Shown here: piece by piece, positions 40,671 to 48,260 of the stretch | How positions within the stretch are numbered: position 1 is the first letter of the stretch | How the letters are laid out: each line of letters starts with the position of its first letter | Assembly: GCF_013004695.1 (NCBI RefSeq) | Contig: NZ_JABEMG010000016.1 | Span: 1 to 52,235 of the forward strand | Reading direction: 5' to 3' | Length of the DNA: 52,235 nucleotides | Origin: Promicromonospora citrea | GTDB lineage: Bacteria > Actinomycetota > Actinomycetes > Actinomycetales > Cellulomonadaceae | Program-made: the position numbers and the translations under genes | Notes under the pieces: model-generated | Told to the model about the DNA's origin: nothing | Database searches by the model: none | What the model saw: only the letters and a program-made list of their open reading frames with translations

Positions 40671-42491
40671 GTGCGCTCCCTCCCCTTCGCCGATCCCGGC
40701 ACGCCGCCGCTGCGCGGCCCCGTCACGCTCCTGCTGTGGCTGGCCCGCAAGCAGGCCCGCGTGCTGGCCGGCGCCATGTTCTTCGGGGTGCTCGGGTTCA
40801 CGTGCAGCTCGTTCCAGCCCTACCTGGTGGGCCACATCATCGACAGCGCGACGGAGTCCGGTCTGAGCCGGACCACGTGGACCTGGGCGGCCGTCATGGC
40901 GGGCGTCGGGATCGTGTGGATCGCCTCGAACGCGATCGGCCACCGCTGGGACATCACGGCGTGGATGCACGCCGCCTTCCGCACCTCCCAGCTCGTGACC
41001 CGAACCGTCGCGCGGTCGGGACACAACATCACCAAGGAGCTGCCGACCGGCGAGGTCGTCTCGTCCGTCGCCAACGACACGATGCGGATCGGCGAGGTCT
41101 TCGCCGTCCTCGGGCAGACGATCGGCAGCGTCGCGACGTACACGATCGTCGTGGTGCTCATGCTGCGGCAGTCGCTCACGCTCGGCCTCGTCATCGCGCT
41201 CGGCCTGCCTGTCGTCGCCGCGATCCTCGCCCTGCTGGTCAAGCCGCTGCAGAAGCACCAGAAGAAGCAGCGCGACGCGCAGGGCCGGCTGACCACGCTC
41301 GGCGCCGACACCGTCTCCGGCCTGCGCATCCTGCGCGGCATCGGCGGCGAGAAGGTCTTCACGGGCCGCTACCGCGACCAGTCGCAGAGGGTGCGGCAGG
41401 CGGGGGTCGACGTCGCCGGGACGCAGTCGGTGCTCGACGCCCTGCAGGTGCTGCTGCCCGGCCTCTTCATCGCGCTGGTCGTCTACCTCGGCGCGGCCGA
41501 GGCCCTCGCCGGGCGCATCAGCACGGGCCAGCTCGTCGCGTTCTACGGCTATGCGTCGTTCCTGTCCTGGCCGGTGCACCTGCTCGTGCAGTCGGTCAAC
41601 GTCGTGACCAAGGCGCACGTGGCCGCGGGCAAGGTGGTCAAGGTGCTGCAGGTGGTCCCGGCGACGGGGGCGACCGGCTCGTCGGCCGCGATGCCGCCCG
41701 CCCACGTCCCGCTGGTCGACGAGACGACGGGTGTCACCCTCGAGCCCGGCCGCGTCCTGGCGCTCGTCAGTGCCGACCCGGACGAGTCGGCACGCGTCGC
41801 CGTCCGGATGGGCCGGTTCGACGACGAGGCCGAGACGGACACCCCGGTCACGCTCGGCGGCGTCCGGCTGGCCGACCTGGACAAGCAGGAGCTGCGGGAG
41901 CGGGTCGTCGTGGCCGACGCGACGCCTGCCCTGTTCTCCGGCCGGCTCGCCGGCGAGCTCGACGTGCGCGACGCCGCCGACCGCGCGGCCCTGCTGCGCG
42001 CGATGCACGTCGCCGACGCGCACGACGTGCTGGAGTCGCTGCCGGACGGCATCGAGGGCGAGATCCCGGAGAAGGGGCGCTCGCTGTCGGGCGGTCAGCG
42101 GCAGCGCGTCGCGCTCGCGCGGGCGCTCGTCACCGACCCGGAGATCCTCGTGCTCGTGGAGCCGACGTCCGCGGTGGACGCGCACACCGAGGCGCGCATC
42201 GCGCAGCGGCTGACCGAGTGGCGCCGCGGGCGCACGACGCTGATCGTCACGGCCAGCCCGCTCGTGCTCGACCACGTGGACGAGGTGCTCTTCCTCGACG
42301 ACGGCACGGTCGCGGCGCGCGGCACGCACCGCGAGCTGCTCGACCTCCCGCCGGACGCGCCGGGCGGGCAGGAGGCCGCGCGCTACCGGCGCGTGGTCGG
42401 CCGCTCGCTGGCCGAGGACGACGACACCGAGCTGGACCAGGAGCTCGACGCCCTGCTGGGCGCGAACGCACAGGAAGGAGGCACGGCATGA
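40671..42491 (+). CDS. ABC exporter half-transporter 1, degenerate Walker sites
   Basis: 606 residues: six-helix exporter domain (about 20-315) and a nucleotide-binding domain. In that domain the Walker A GxxGxGKS/T is replaced by LALVSADPDESARVA, the Walker B Asp is V496 (LVLVEPT; the catalytic Glu is E497), and the switch His is missing (VTASPLV). Its signature LSGGQRQRV (from 472) is intact. Partner 2 has the converse pattern, so this subunit is probably not a pseudogene but supplies the signature motif for a heterodimer. Substrate unknown (lipids, peptides, drugs). Ends in a 4-base ATGA overlap with subunit 2. Confidence 0.9.
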   Translation: MRSLPFADPGTPPLRGPVTLLLWLARKQARVLAGAMFFGVLGFTCSSFQPYLVGHIIDSATESGLSRTTWTWAAVMAGVGIVWIASNAIGHRWDITAWMHAAFRTSQLVTRTVARSGHNITKELPTGEVVSSVANDTMRIGEVFAVLGQTIGSVATYTIVVVLMLRQSLTLGLVIALGLPVVAAILALLVKPLQKHQKKQRDAQGRLTTLGADTVSGLRILRGIGGEKVFTGRYRDQSQRVRQAGVDVAGTQSVLDALQVLLPGLFIALVVYLGAAEALAGRISTGQLVAFYGYASFLSWPVHLLVQSVNVVTKAHVAAGKVVKVLQVVPATGATGSSAAMPPAHVPLVDETTGVTLEPGRVLALVSADPDESARVAVRMGRFDDEAETDTPVTLGGVRLADLDKQELRERVVVADATPALFSGRLAGELDVRDAADRAALLRAMHVADAHDVLESLPDGIEGEIPEKGRSLSGGQRQRVALARALVTDPEILVLVEPTSAVDAHTEARIAQRLTEWRRGRTTLIVTASPLVLDHVDEVLFLDDGTVAARGTHRELLDLPPDAPGGQEAARYRRVVGRSLAEDDDTELDQELDALLGANAQEGGTA

Positions 42492-44233
42492 GCTCGGGGA
42501 AGATCCTGCCGATCGCCGACGCCGCCGAGACCTGGGCGTACACGCGCCGGCTGCTGGGGCGGCACCGCACGCCGCTGGTCGTCATCACCGTGGCCAACAC
42601 GGTGGCCGCCGTGGCGGGCCTCGTGGGGCCGTTCGTGCTGGGCCGCCTCGTGGACGGGGTGACGCGGGGCACGACGCTCGAGGCCGCGCGCAACCTCGTG
42701 CTGCTCGCGGTCGGCGCCATCGTGCTGCAGTCGCTCATCACGCGCTTCGCGCAGCGCCGGGCCATGGTGTTCGGCGAGACCGTGTTCGCCGACATGCGCG
42801 AGGAGTTCGTCGAGACGGTGACGTCGCTGCCGCTGTCGACGGTGGAGACGGCCGGGACGGGTGACCTCATCGCCCGCACGACGCGCGACGTCAGCCGCAT
42901 CCAGAACGCCGTGCGGTTCGGCGTGCCGCGCCTCGTGATCGCCGTCGTGAGCCTGGTGCTCACCATCGCCGTGAGCTTCGTGGTGGCGCCTCTCGTGGCC
43001 GTCGGGATGCTCGTCGGCGTGCCCGTGCTCGTCGTCACGGCGCGCTGGTACCTCAAGCGCGCGACGCCCGCCTACCAGCGGGAGTCGGCGGCGTACGCGC
43101 GGCTCGACGGCACCGTCACCGAGTCCGTCGAGGGCGCCCGCACGGTGGACGCGCTGAAGATCGGACGCCGGCGCACGGCCCGCGGCGACGAGGATCTTCA
43201 GGAGGCGTTCCAGGCCGAGCGGGGCACGCTGTTCCTGCGCACCGTGCTGTTCCCCGGCGTGGACTTCGCGTTCATGATCGCGCCGATCTCCGTGCTCGTG
43301 TGGGGCTGCTTCCTCGCGTCGGAGGGCATGGTCACGTTCGGCATGGTGGCGAGCATCGTCATGTACACCTACCAGCTCCAGGGGCCGGTCTGGGAGCTGA
43401 TCTTCTGGCTCGACGAGATCCAGGTCGCCGCCACGTCCCTGTCGCGCATCATCGGTGTCCGGCTCGTGCCGACCGACCGCACCGCGAGCGGCGCCGTGCC
43501 GACCGACGAGCAGGTGCGCGGCGAGCAGGTGCGCTACGCCTACCGCGAGGGCACCGACGTGCTGCACGGCATCGACCTCGACCTGCGGGTGGGGGAGCGG
43601 CTGGCGGTCGTCGGCCCGTCGGGATCGGGCAAGTCGACGCTCGGCCGCATGCTCGCGGGCATCCACCCGCCCACGGGCGGCAGCGTGCGGGTCGGAGGCG
43701 TACCGCTCGTCGACCTGCCGCTCGAGGACCTGCGCAGGCACGTCGCGCTCGTGACCCAGGAGCACCACGTGTTCGTGGGCACCCTCGCCGACAACCTGCG
43801 CCTGGCCAAGATCGACGCGGACGACGACGAGCTCATGGACGCCCTGCGCGCCGTCGACGCGCACGGGTGGGTCGAGGCGCTCGACGAGGGGCTCGCCACC
43901 GAGGTGGGCTCCGGCGGGCACAAGCTCACGCCCGCACAGGCCCAGCAGATCGCCCTCGCGCGGCTCGTGCTGCTCGACCCGCACACGCTCGTGCTCGACG
44001 AGGCCACGTCGCTGCTCGACCCGCGCGCCGCCCGGCATCTCGAGCGCTCGCTCAACGCGGTGCTCGAGGGGCGCACGGTCGTGGCGATCGCCCACCGGCT
44101 GCACACGGCCCACGACGCCGACCGCGTCGCGGTGCTCGACGCCGGCCGCATCACGGAGATCGGCCCGCACGAGGAGCTGGTCGCCGCGGGCGGCGAGTAC
44201 GCGCGCCTGTGGCACAGCTGGCAGCACGAGTAG
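42488..44233 (+). CDS. ABC exporter half-transporter 2, intact Walker sites with altered signature
   Basis: 581 residues. Exporter membrane domain (about 20-320), then a nucleotide-binding domain with Walker A GPSGSGKST (K382), Q-loop VTQEHH, Walker B LVLDEAT (E505), D-loop SLLD and switch H536 (IAHRL). The signature is LTPAQAQQ (from 480) instead of LSGGQ. Combined with subunit 1 this gives one consensus ATP site (this Walker A facing subunit 1 LSGGQ) and one doubly defective site. AAGGAGG precedes the ATG. Followed by palindrome copy 1. Confidence 0.92.
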   Translation: MSSGKILPIADAAETWAYTRRLLGRHRTPLVVITVANTVAAVAGLVGPFVLGRLVDGVTRGTTLEAARNLVLLAVGAIVLQSLITRFAQRRAMVFGETVFADMREEFVETVTSLPLSTVETAGTGDLIARTTRDVSRIQNAVRFGVPRLVIAVVSLVLTIAVSFVVAPLVAVGMLVGVPVLVVTARWYLKRATPAYQRESAAYARLDGTVTESVEGARTVDALKIGRRRTARGDEDLQEAFQAERGTLFLRTVLFPGVDFAFMIAPISVLVWGCFLASEGMVTFGMVASIVMYTYQLQGPVWELIFWLDEIQVAATSLSRIIGVRLVPTDRTASGAVPTDEQVRGEQVRYAYREGTDVLHGIDLDLRVGERLAVVGPSGSGKSTLGRMLAGIHPPTGGSVRVGGVPLVDLPLEDLRRHVALVTQEHHVFVGTLADNLRLAKIDADDDELMDALRAVDAHGWVEALDEGLATEVGSGGHKLTPAQAQQIALARLVLLDPHTLVLDEATSLLDPRAARHLERSLNAVLEGRTVVAIAHRLHTAHDADRVAVLDAGRITEIGPHEELVAAGGEYARLWHSWQHE

Positions 44234-44263
44234 AGGCTGCTGCCCGACCCGGGGCGAGCCGCT

Positions 44264-44329
44264 GAGATCTGGTGTCGGCGTCGAGATCTGGTCGCGCACA
44301 GCCAGATCTCGACGCGAACACCAGATCTC
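44264..44329. repeat. 66-base interspersed palindrome, copy 1
   Basis: Arms of 28 bases (44264-44291 and 44302-44329) flank a 10-base loop. Each arm starts and ends with GAGATCTGG spaced 19 bases apart; pairing is 26 of 28. Same length, spacing and core motifs as copy 2. It lies between the ABC operon (+ strand) and iclR (− strand), so could terminate both. Confidence 0.9.
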
Positions 44330-44380
44330 GCCGGTCGGCACCAGCTACCAGCCGAGCCGAGCAGCCGGCCCGCCGGGCGC

Positions 44381-45163
44381 CTACGTGCCCGCCGGCGCGC
44401 CCAGGCCCGCCGACACCCGGCCCGCCGCCTCACGGACCACCGGGACCAGCGCCTCGAGCCGCTCGGGCGGCATGAACGGGCGCGTCGCGGTGATGCTCAC
44501 GGCCGCGACGATGCCGCCCGACGCGTCCCGGACCGGCGCCGCGACGCAGAGGATCCCCGGCTCGTTCTCCTCGAGGTCGAACGCCACCCCACGAGCCGCC
44601 GAGGCCCGCATGACCTCGACGAACGCGTCGGCGGTGAGAACGTCGCGGTCCAGCCCGTCGTCCGCGGCGGCCGGCCGCTCGGCGCGGAACTGATCGCGCC
44701 AGCGGTCCGGGCTGTCCAGCAGCAGGGCCTTGCCGATGCCCGTGCGGGTCAGCGGCATGCGGTGCCCGATCTGCGAGCGCATCACGGCGCCGCGCGTCCC
44801 GGGGATCTTCTCGAGGTAGAGCACCTGCCCCCTGTCCTCGATCGCGAGGTGCACGGTGTCGCGCACGCGCTCGGCGAGCGCCCGCAGGACCGGCGCGGCG
44901 ACCGCCGTCACCGGGTTCTCCTGCAGCGCCTGGTAGCCGAGCTGGATCAGTGCGGGGCCGAGGGCGTACGCGCCGTCGTCGAGCAGGCGGAGGTAGCCGG
45001 TGGCGCGCAGGAGCTGGAGCAGCCGGTGCGTGGTGCTGCGGCCGACGCCCGTCTCCTCCGCGATCTCCCGGAGCCGGGTGCGGCCGCGGGCCACGGCGTC
45101 GACGACGGCGATCCCGCGCGCGAGCGTCTGGGTGCCGGGCGGCGGCGTCGGTGCGGTGGTCAC
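44381..45163 (-). CDS. IclR-family transcriptional regulator (probable galactonate regulator)
   Basis: 260 residues. N-terminal winged helix (about 12-75, ARGIAVVDAVARGRTRLREIAEETGVGRSTTHRLLQLLRATGYL) and a GAF-like IclR effector domain (DTVHLAIEDRGQVLYLEKIPGTRGAVMRSQIGHRMPLTRTGIGKALL; GVAFDLEENEPGILCVAAPVRD; AAVSITATRPFM). Divergent from dgoK with 72 bases between, sharing a dyad, so it most likely controls dgoKAD in response to galactonate or KDPGal. GTG start with TACGGT 6 bases upstream. Confidence 0.92.
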   Translation of the reverse strand: MTTAPTPPPGTQTLARGIAVVDAVARGRTRLREIAEETGVGRSTTHRLLQLLRATGYLRLLDDGAYALGPALIQLGYQALQENPVTAVAAPVLRALAERVRDTVHLAIEDRGQVLYLEKIPGTRGAVMRSQIGHRMPLTRTGIGKALLLDSPDRWRDQFRAERPAAADDGLDRDVLTADAFVEVMRASAARGVAFDLEENEPGILCVAAPVRDASGGIVAAVSITATRPFMPPERLEALVPVVREAAGRVSAGLGAPAGT

Positions 45164-45169
45164 CGTCGC

Positions 45170-45175
45170 ACCGTA
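45170..45175 (-). promoter_or_regulatory. -10 box of the iclR-family gene
   Basis: TACGGT on the minus strand six bases before the GTG start. Confidence 0.55.
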
Positions 45176-45177
45176 CC

Positions 45178-45214
45178 GTCCCGATTATGGGGACGCGGTT
45201 CCCGCGATCGGGAC
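45178..45214. promoter_or_regulatory. Candidate IclR operator between the divergent iclR and dgoK promoters
   Basis: GTCCCGAT (45178-45185) and ATCGGGAC (45207-45214) are perfect inverted arms 21 bases apart, with an inner GGGA/TCCC pair. Arm centres are 29 bases apart, near three helical turns, and the dyad lies over the expected -35 regions of both promoters. Confidence 0.55.
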
Positions 45215-45222
45215 GCCCGGCC

Positions 45223-45228
45223 TACCGT
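45223..45228 (+). promoter_or_regulatory. -10 box of dgoK
   Basis: TACCGT seven bases before the dgoK ATG. Confidence 0.5.
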
Positions 45229-45235
45229 CCCGGAC

Positions 45236-46258
45236 ATGCCCGACGCCGCGCTCGTCGCCCTCGACTGGGGCACCACCACGTTCCGCGCCTGGCTGCTGGA
45301 CGGCACCGGCGCGGTGCTCGACGCGGTCCGGTCCGATGACGGGGTGCTCGCGGTCTCGGCGGGCGCGGCCGCAGCTCGCTCGCCGGACGACGGCGGTGAC
45401 ACCACCGCCGCTCCGAGCGGCACCGCCCCCGCCGCGGCGCGCGCCCGGGCGTTCGAGGCAGTGTTCACGGCGCGGTGCGGACCCTGGCTCGCCGCACACC
45501 CTGGCCTGCCGGTGCTCTGCGCCGGCATGGCCGGGTCGAACCACGGGTGGGCCGAGGCCGGCTATCTCGACGTCCCGGCGACGCTCGACGGGCTCGCCGG
45601 CCGGCTCACGGCCGTGTCCGCCGACGGCGTCACGGTGCACCTCGTACCGGGGCTGCGGGTCACGGGCGCCGACCCCGACGTCCTGCGGGGCGAGGAGGTG
45701 CAGCTCGCCGGGGTGCTCGCGACGTCGGACGACCCGCCGTCGACCGTGGTGCTGCCCGGCACGCACTCGAAGTGGGTGCGGCTGGACGACGGCCGCGTCA
45801 CCGGGTTCACCACCGCCATGACCGGCGAGCTGTACGGACTGCTGCTGCGGGGGAGCATCCTCGCGCGGCTCGCGGAGGGCGACCCGGGGCCGGAGGTCGG
45901 CGCCGCCTTCGTGCGCGGGCTGGACACCGAGCGCGACCACGGCGACGACCGTGGCCTGCCCGCGCTGCTGTTCACCGCGCGCACGCTCGTGCTCGCGGGC
46001 CGGCTCGACCCCGCGGACGTCGCGGACTACGTGTCCGGCCTGCTCGTGGGCGCCGAGGTGCGGCACGGGCTCCGCGGCGTGACCGGCGTCGTCGCGCTGT
46101 GCGGGCCCGGGTCCACCGCCGACCGGTACCGCCACGCGCTCGAGCGGCACGGTGCGAGCGTGCGCGTCGTCGGCCCGGAGGCCGCCGTCGCCGGGCTGTG
46201 GCGCGTCGCCCGTGACGCGGGCCTCGTGCCCGTCCCCGACCCCGAGGAGACCGCATGA
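45236..46258 (+). CDS. dgoK: 2-dehydro-3-deoxygalactonokinase
   Basis: 340 residues. VALDWGTTTFRAWLLD is the DgoK phosphate-1 motif; VLCAGMAGSNHGWAEAGYLDVP, VHLVPGLRVTG, RGEEVQLAGVL and VVLPGTHSKWVRLDDGRVTGFTTAMTGELYGLL are further family signatures. Phosphorylates 2-keto-3-deoxy-galactonate with ATP in the De Ley-Doudoroff pathway. It is about 40 residues longer than typical because of an Ala-rich insert around residues 40-70. Overlaps dgoA by 4 bases. Confidence 0.93.
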   Translation: MPDAALVALDWGTTTFRAWLLDGTGAVLDAVRSDDGVLAVSAGAAAARSPDDGGDTTAAPSGTAPAAARARAFEAVFTARCGPWLAAHPGLPVLCAGMAGSNHGWAEAGYLDVPATLDGLAGRLTAVSADGVTVHLVPGLRVTGADPDVLRGEEVQLAGVLATSDDPPSTVVLPGTHSKWVRLDDGRVTGFTTAMTGELYGLLLRGSILARLAEGDPGPEVGAAFVRGLDTERDHGDDRGLPALLFTARTLVLAGRLDPADVADYVSGLLVGAEVRHGLRGVTGVVALCGPGSTADRYRHALERHGASVRVVGPEAAVAGLWRVARDAGLVPVPDPEETA

Positions 46259-46875
46259 CCTACCCCGACACCGGGCTCGTCGCCATCCTCCGCGGCGTGA
46301 CCCCGGACGAGGCCGTCGAGATCGCCGCGGCGGTGCTCGACGTGGGCTTTGACGCCGTCGAGGTGCCGTACAACTCGCCCGACCCGCTGGAGTCGATCCG
46401 CCGCATCCGCTCCGCGGCCCCCGCTGGCAGCCGGGTCGGGGCCGGCACCGTGCTCACGCCCGACGACGTCCGCCGGGCCGCCGACGCCGGGGCGTCGCTC
46501 ATCGTGTCGCCGAACACGCGGGCCGACGTCGTCGCCGAGACCGTACGTCTCGGCCTCGAGAGCTACCCCGGGGCCGCGACGCCGACCGAGGCGTTCGTCG
46601 CGCTCGACGCCGGGGCGCGCGCGGTCAAGCTGTTCCCGAGCGCGGCGGTCGGCGTCGACGGCATGCGGGCGTGGGCGAGCGTGCTCCCCGCGGGCACGGG
46701 CCTCGTGCCGGTCGGTGGCGTCGACGCCGACAATCTCGCGGACTGGGCCCGCGCGGGCGCGGCCGGCGCCGGGATCGGCACGTCGTTGTACCGCCCGGGC
46801 GACGGGGCGTCGGTGGTCGCCGACCGTGCGGCAGCGCTGGTCACCGCCTGGCACACGGCCCGCGCGTCCCCGTGA
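46255..46875 (+). CDS. dgoA: 2-dehydro-3-deoxy-6-phosphogalactonate aldolase
   Basis: 206 residues, KDPG/KDPGal aldolase barrel. LVAILRGVTPDEAVEIA, FDAVEVPYNSPDPLESI (with the catalytic Glu), VGAGTVLTPDDV, SPNT, and the Schiff-base Lys in GARAVKLFPS. N-S-P at the V-E-V-P-x-N-S-P site marks the galactonate branch rather than the gluconate branch. Cleaves KDPGal to pyruvate and glyceraldehyde 3-phosphate. ATGA overlap with dgoK; a 165-base gap with palindrome copy 2 separates it from dgoD. Confidence 0.94.
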   Translation: MTYPDTGLVAILRGVTPDEAVEIAAAVLDVGFDAVEVPYNSPDPLESIRRIRSAAPAGSRVGAGTVLTPDDVRRAADAGASLIVSPNTRADVVAETVRLGLESYPGAATPTEAFVALDAGARAVKLFPSAAVGVDGMRAWASVLPAGTGLVPVGGVDADNLADWARAGAAGAGIGTSLYRPGDGASVVADRAAALVTAWHTARASP

Positions 46876-46900
46876 GCCGCGTCCACCGCCCACTCCTCGC

Positions 46901-46915
46901 CGCTGAGATCTGGTG
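46901..46915 (+). repeat. Extra half unit of the palindrome
   Basis: CGCTGAGATCTGGTG is perfectly complementary over 15 bases to 46991-47005, the outer right arm of copy 2. It could pair there instead of the normal partner (46936-46948), giving two mutually exclusive folds. Confidence 0.65.
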
Positions 46916-46935
46916 CCCGGCCCCGCACCGCCGCC

Positions 46936-47001
46936 GAGATCTGGTGTTCGCGGCGAGATCTGGCCGTGCACGACCAGATCTCGCCGCCAACACCAGATCT
47001 C
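46936..47001. repeat. 66-base interspersed palindrome, copy 2, inside the dgo operon
   Basis: Same 28-10-28 design as copy 1 (arms 46936-46963 and 46974-47001); arms pair at 27 of 28. At the position where copy 1 has T:A (44281:44312) this copy has G:C (46953:46984), a compensatory change. It lies between dgoA and dgoD. Confidence 0.9.
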
Positions 47002-47040
47002 AGCGAGCGGCGATCCCACCCCCACCCCGGAAGGACCCCC

Positions 47041-48189
47041 GTGAAGATCACCTCCGTGACGACGTTCGCCGTGCCGCCCCGGTGGCTGTTCGTGCGGATC
47101 GAGACCGACACCGGCGTCGTCGGCTGGGGCGAGGCCACGCTCGAGGGCCGGGCGGCCACCGTCGCGGCGCTCGTCGAGGAGCTCAGCGACTACCTCGTCG
47201 GCCGGGACCCGCGCCGCATCGAGGAGCACTGGACCGTGCTCTACCGCTCGGGGTTCTACCGGGGCGGCGGCCTGCACATGAGCGCGCTGGCCGGCATCGA
47301 CCAGGCGCTCTGGGACATCACCGGCAAGGCGCTCGGCGCGCCCGTGCACGAGCTGCTCGGCGGCCGGGTGCGCGACCGGATCACGGTCTACTCGTGGATC
47401 GGCGGCGACCGGCCCGCCGAGACCGCCGCCCAGGCACGGGCCGCCGTCGAGCGCGGGTTCTCCGCGGTCAAGATGAACGGCCCCGAGGAGCTGCAGTACC
47501 TCGACACGCGCGCCAAGGTCGAGAAGGTGGTCGCCAACGTGTCGGCGGTGCGCGAGGCCGTCGGCCCGGACGTCGGCATCGGCGTCGACTTCCACGGCCG
47601 CGTGCACCGCCCCATGGCCCGCGTGCTGCTCGACGCGCTGGCGCCGTTCCACCTCCTGTTCGTCGAGGAGCCCGTGCTCTCGGAGCACGTCGACGGCATC
47701 GCGGACGTGCTGCGCGGCTCGGCGACGCCGGTCGCGCTCGGCGAGCGGCTGTTCTCCCGGTGGGACTTCAAGAGCGTCATCACGTCCGGCGTCGTCGACG
47801 TGGTGCAGCCCGACCTGTCCCACGCGGGCGGCATCACCGAGGTGCGCAAGATCGCCGCGATGGCCGAGGCCTACGACATCGCCGTCGCGCCGCACTGCCC
47901 GCTCGGCCCGATCGCGCTCGCCGCGTGCCTCCAGCTCGACGCCGTCGCCCACAACGCGGTGATCCAGGAGCAGAGCCTCGGCATCCACTACAACACCTCG
48001 AACGACCTGCTCGACTACCTCGTCGACCCGTCGGTCTTCGACTACGTCGACGGGTCGGTCACCATCCCGCGCGGACCCGGCCTCGGCATCGAGGTCGACG
48101 AGGACTACGTGCGCGAGCGCGCCGCCGAGGGGCACAGGTGGCGCAACCCCGTGTGGCGGCACGCCGACGGGTCGTTCGCCGAGTGGTGA
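47041..48189 (+). CDS. dgoD: D-galactonate dehydratase
   Basis: 382 residues, mandelate racemase/enolase superfamily. MKITSVTTFAVPPRWLFVRIETDTGVVGWGEAT is the N-terminal capping domain; the barrel has VDFHGRVHR (Asp ligand and catalytic His), LFVEEPV and ALGERLF (Glu ligands), and APHCPLGPIALAACLQLD with the second catalytic His, all as in E. coli DgoD. Removes water from D-galactonate to give 2-keto-3-deoxy-galactonate. GTG start with GGAAGGA. No galactonate transporter is adjacent. Confidence 0.95.
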   Translation: MKITSVTTFAVPPRWLFVRIETDTGVVGWGEATLEGRAATVAALVEELSDYLVGRDPRRIEEHWTVLYRSGFYRGGGLHMSALAGIDQALWDITGKALGAPVHELLGGRVRDRITVYSWIGGDRPAETAAQARAAVERGFSAVKMNGPEELQYLDTRAKVEKVVANVSAVREAVGPDVGIGVDFHGRVHRPMARVLLDALAPFHLLFVEEPVLSEHVDGIADVLRGSATPVALGERLFSRWDFKSVITSGVVDVVQPDLSHAGGITEVRKIAAMAEAYDIAVAPHCPLGPIALAACLQLDAVAHNAVIQEQSLGIHYNTSNDLLDYLVDPSVFDYVDGSVTIPRGPGLGIEVDEDYVRERAAEGHRWRNPVWRHADGSFAEW

Positions 48190-48248
48190 CCGCGAGCCGG
48201 GTGCCAGACGTAACACCCTCGCGGGGCGCCCGGCCGCCGTCGGGCACA

Positions 48249-48254
48249 TAGACT
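48249..48254 (+). promoter_or_regulatory. -10 box of guaA
   Basis: TAGACT, the same hexamer as at guaB, six bases before the GTG start; leaderless transcript predicted. Confidence 0.6.
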
Positions 48255-48260
48255 GGGGCG

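Noticed and set aside
40671-42491. Pseudogene call for ABC subunit 1
   Set aside because: The frame is intact, the membrane domain is complete, the signature motif is conserved, and partner defects are complementary, indicating functional specialisation.
44264-47001. CRISPR array suggested by the recurring GAGATCTGG motif
   Set aside because: Units alternate orientation symmetrically, spacing is 19 bases, there are no unique 30-40 base spacers and no cas genes. They are palindromes.
44264-47001. Cloning or assembly artefact, because AGATCT is a restriction site
   Set aside because: The two copies differ at several positions including a compensatory pair and different loops, which an artefact would not produce.
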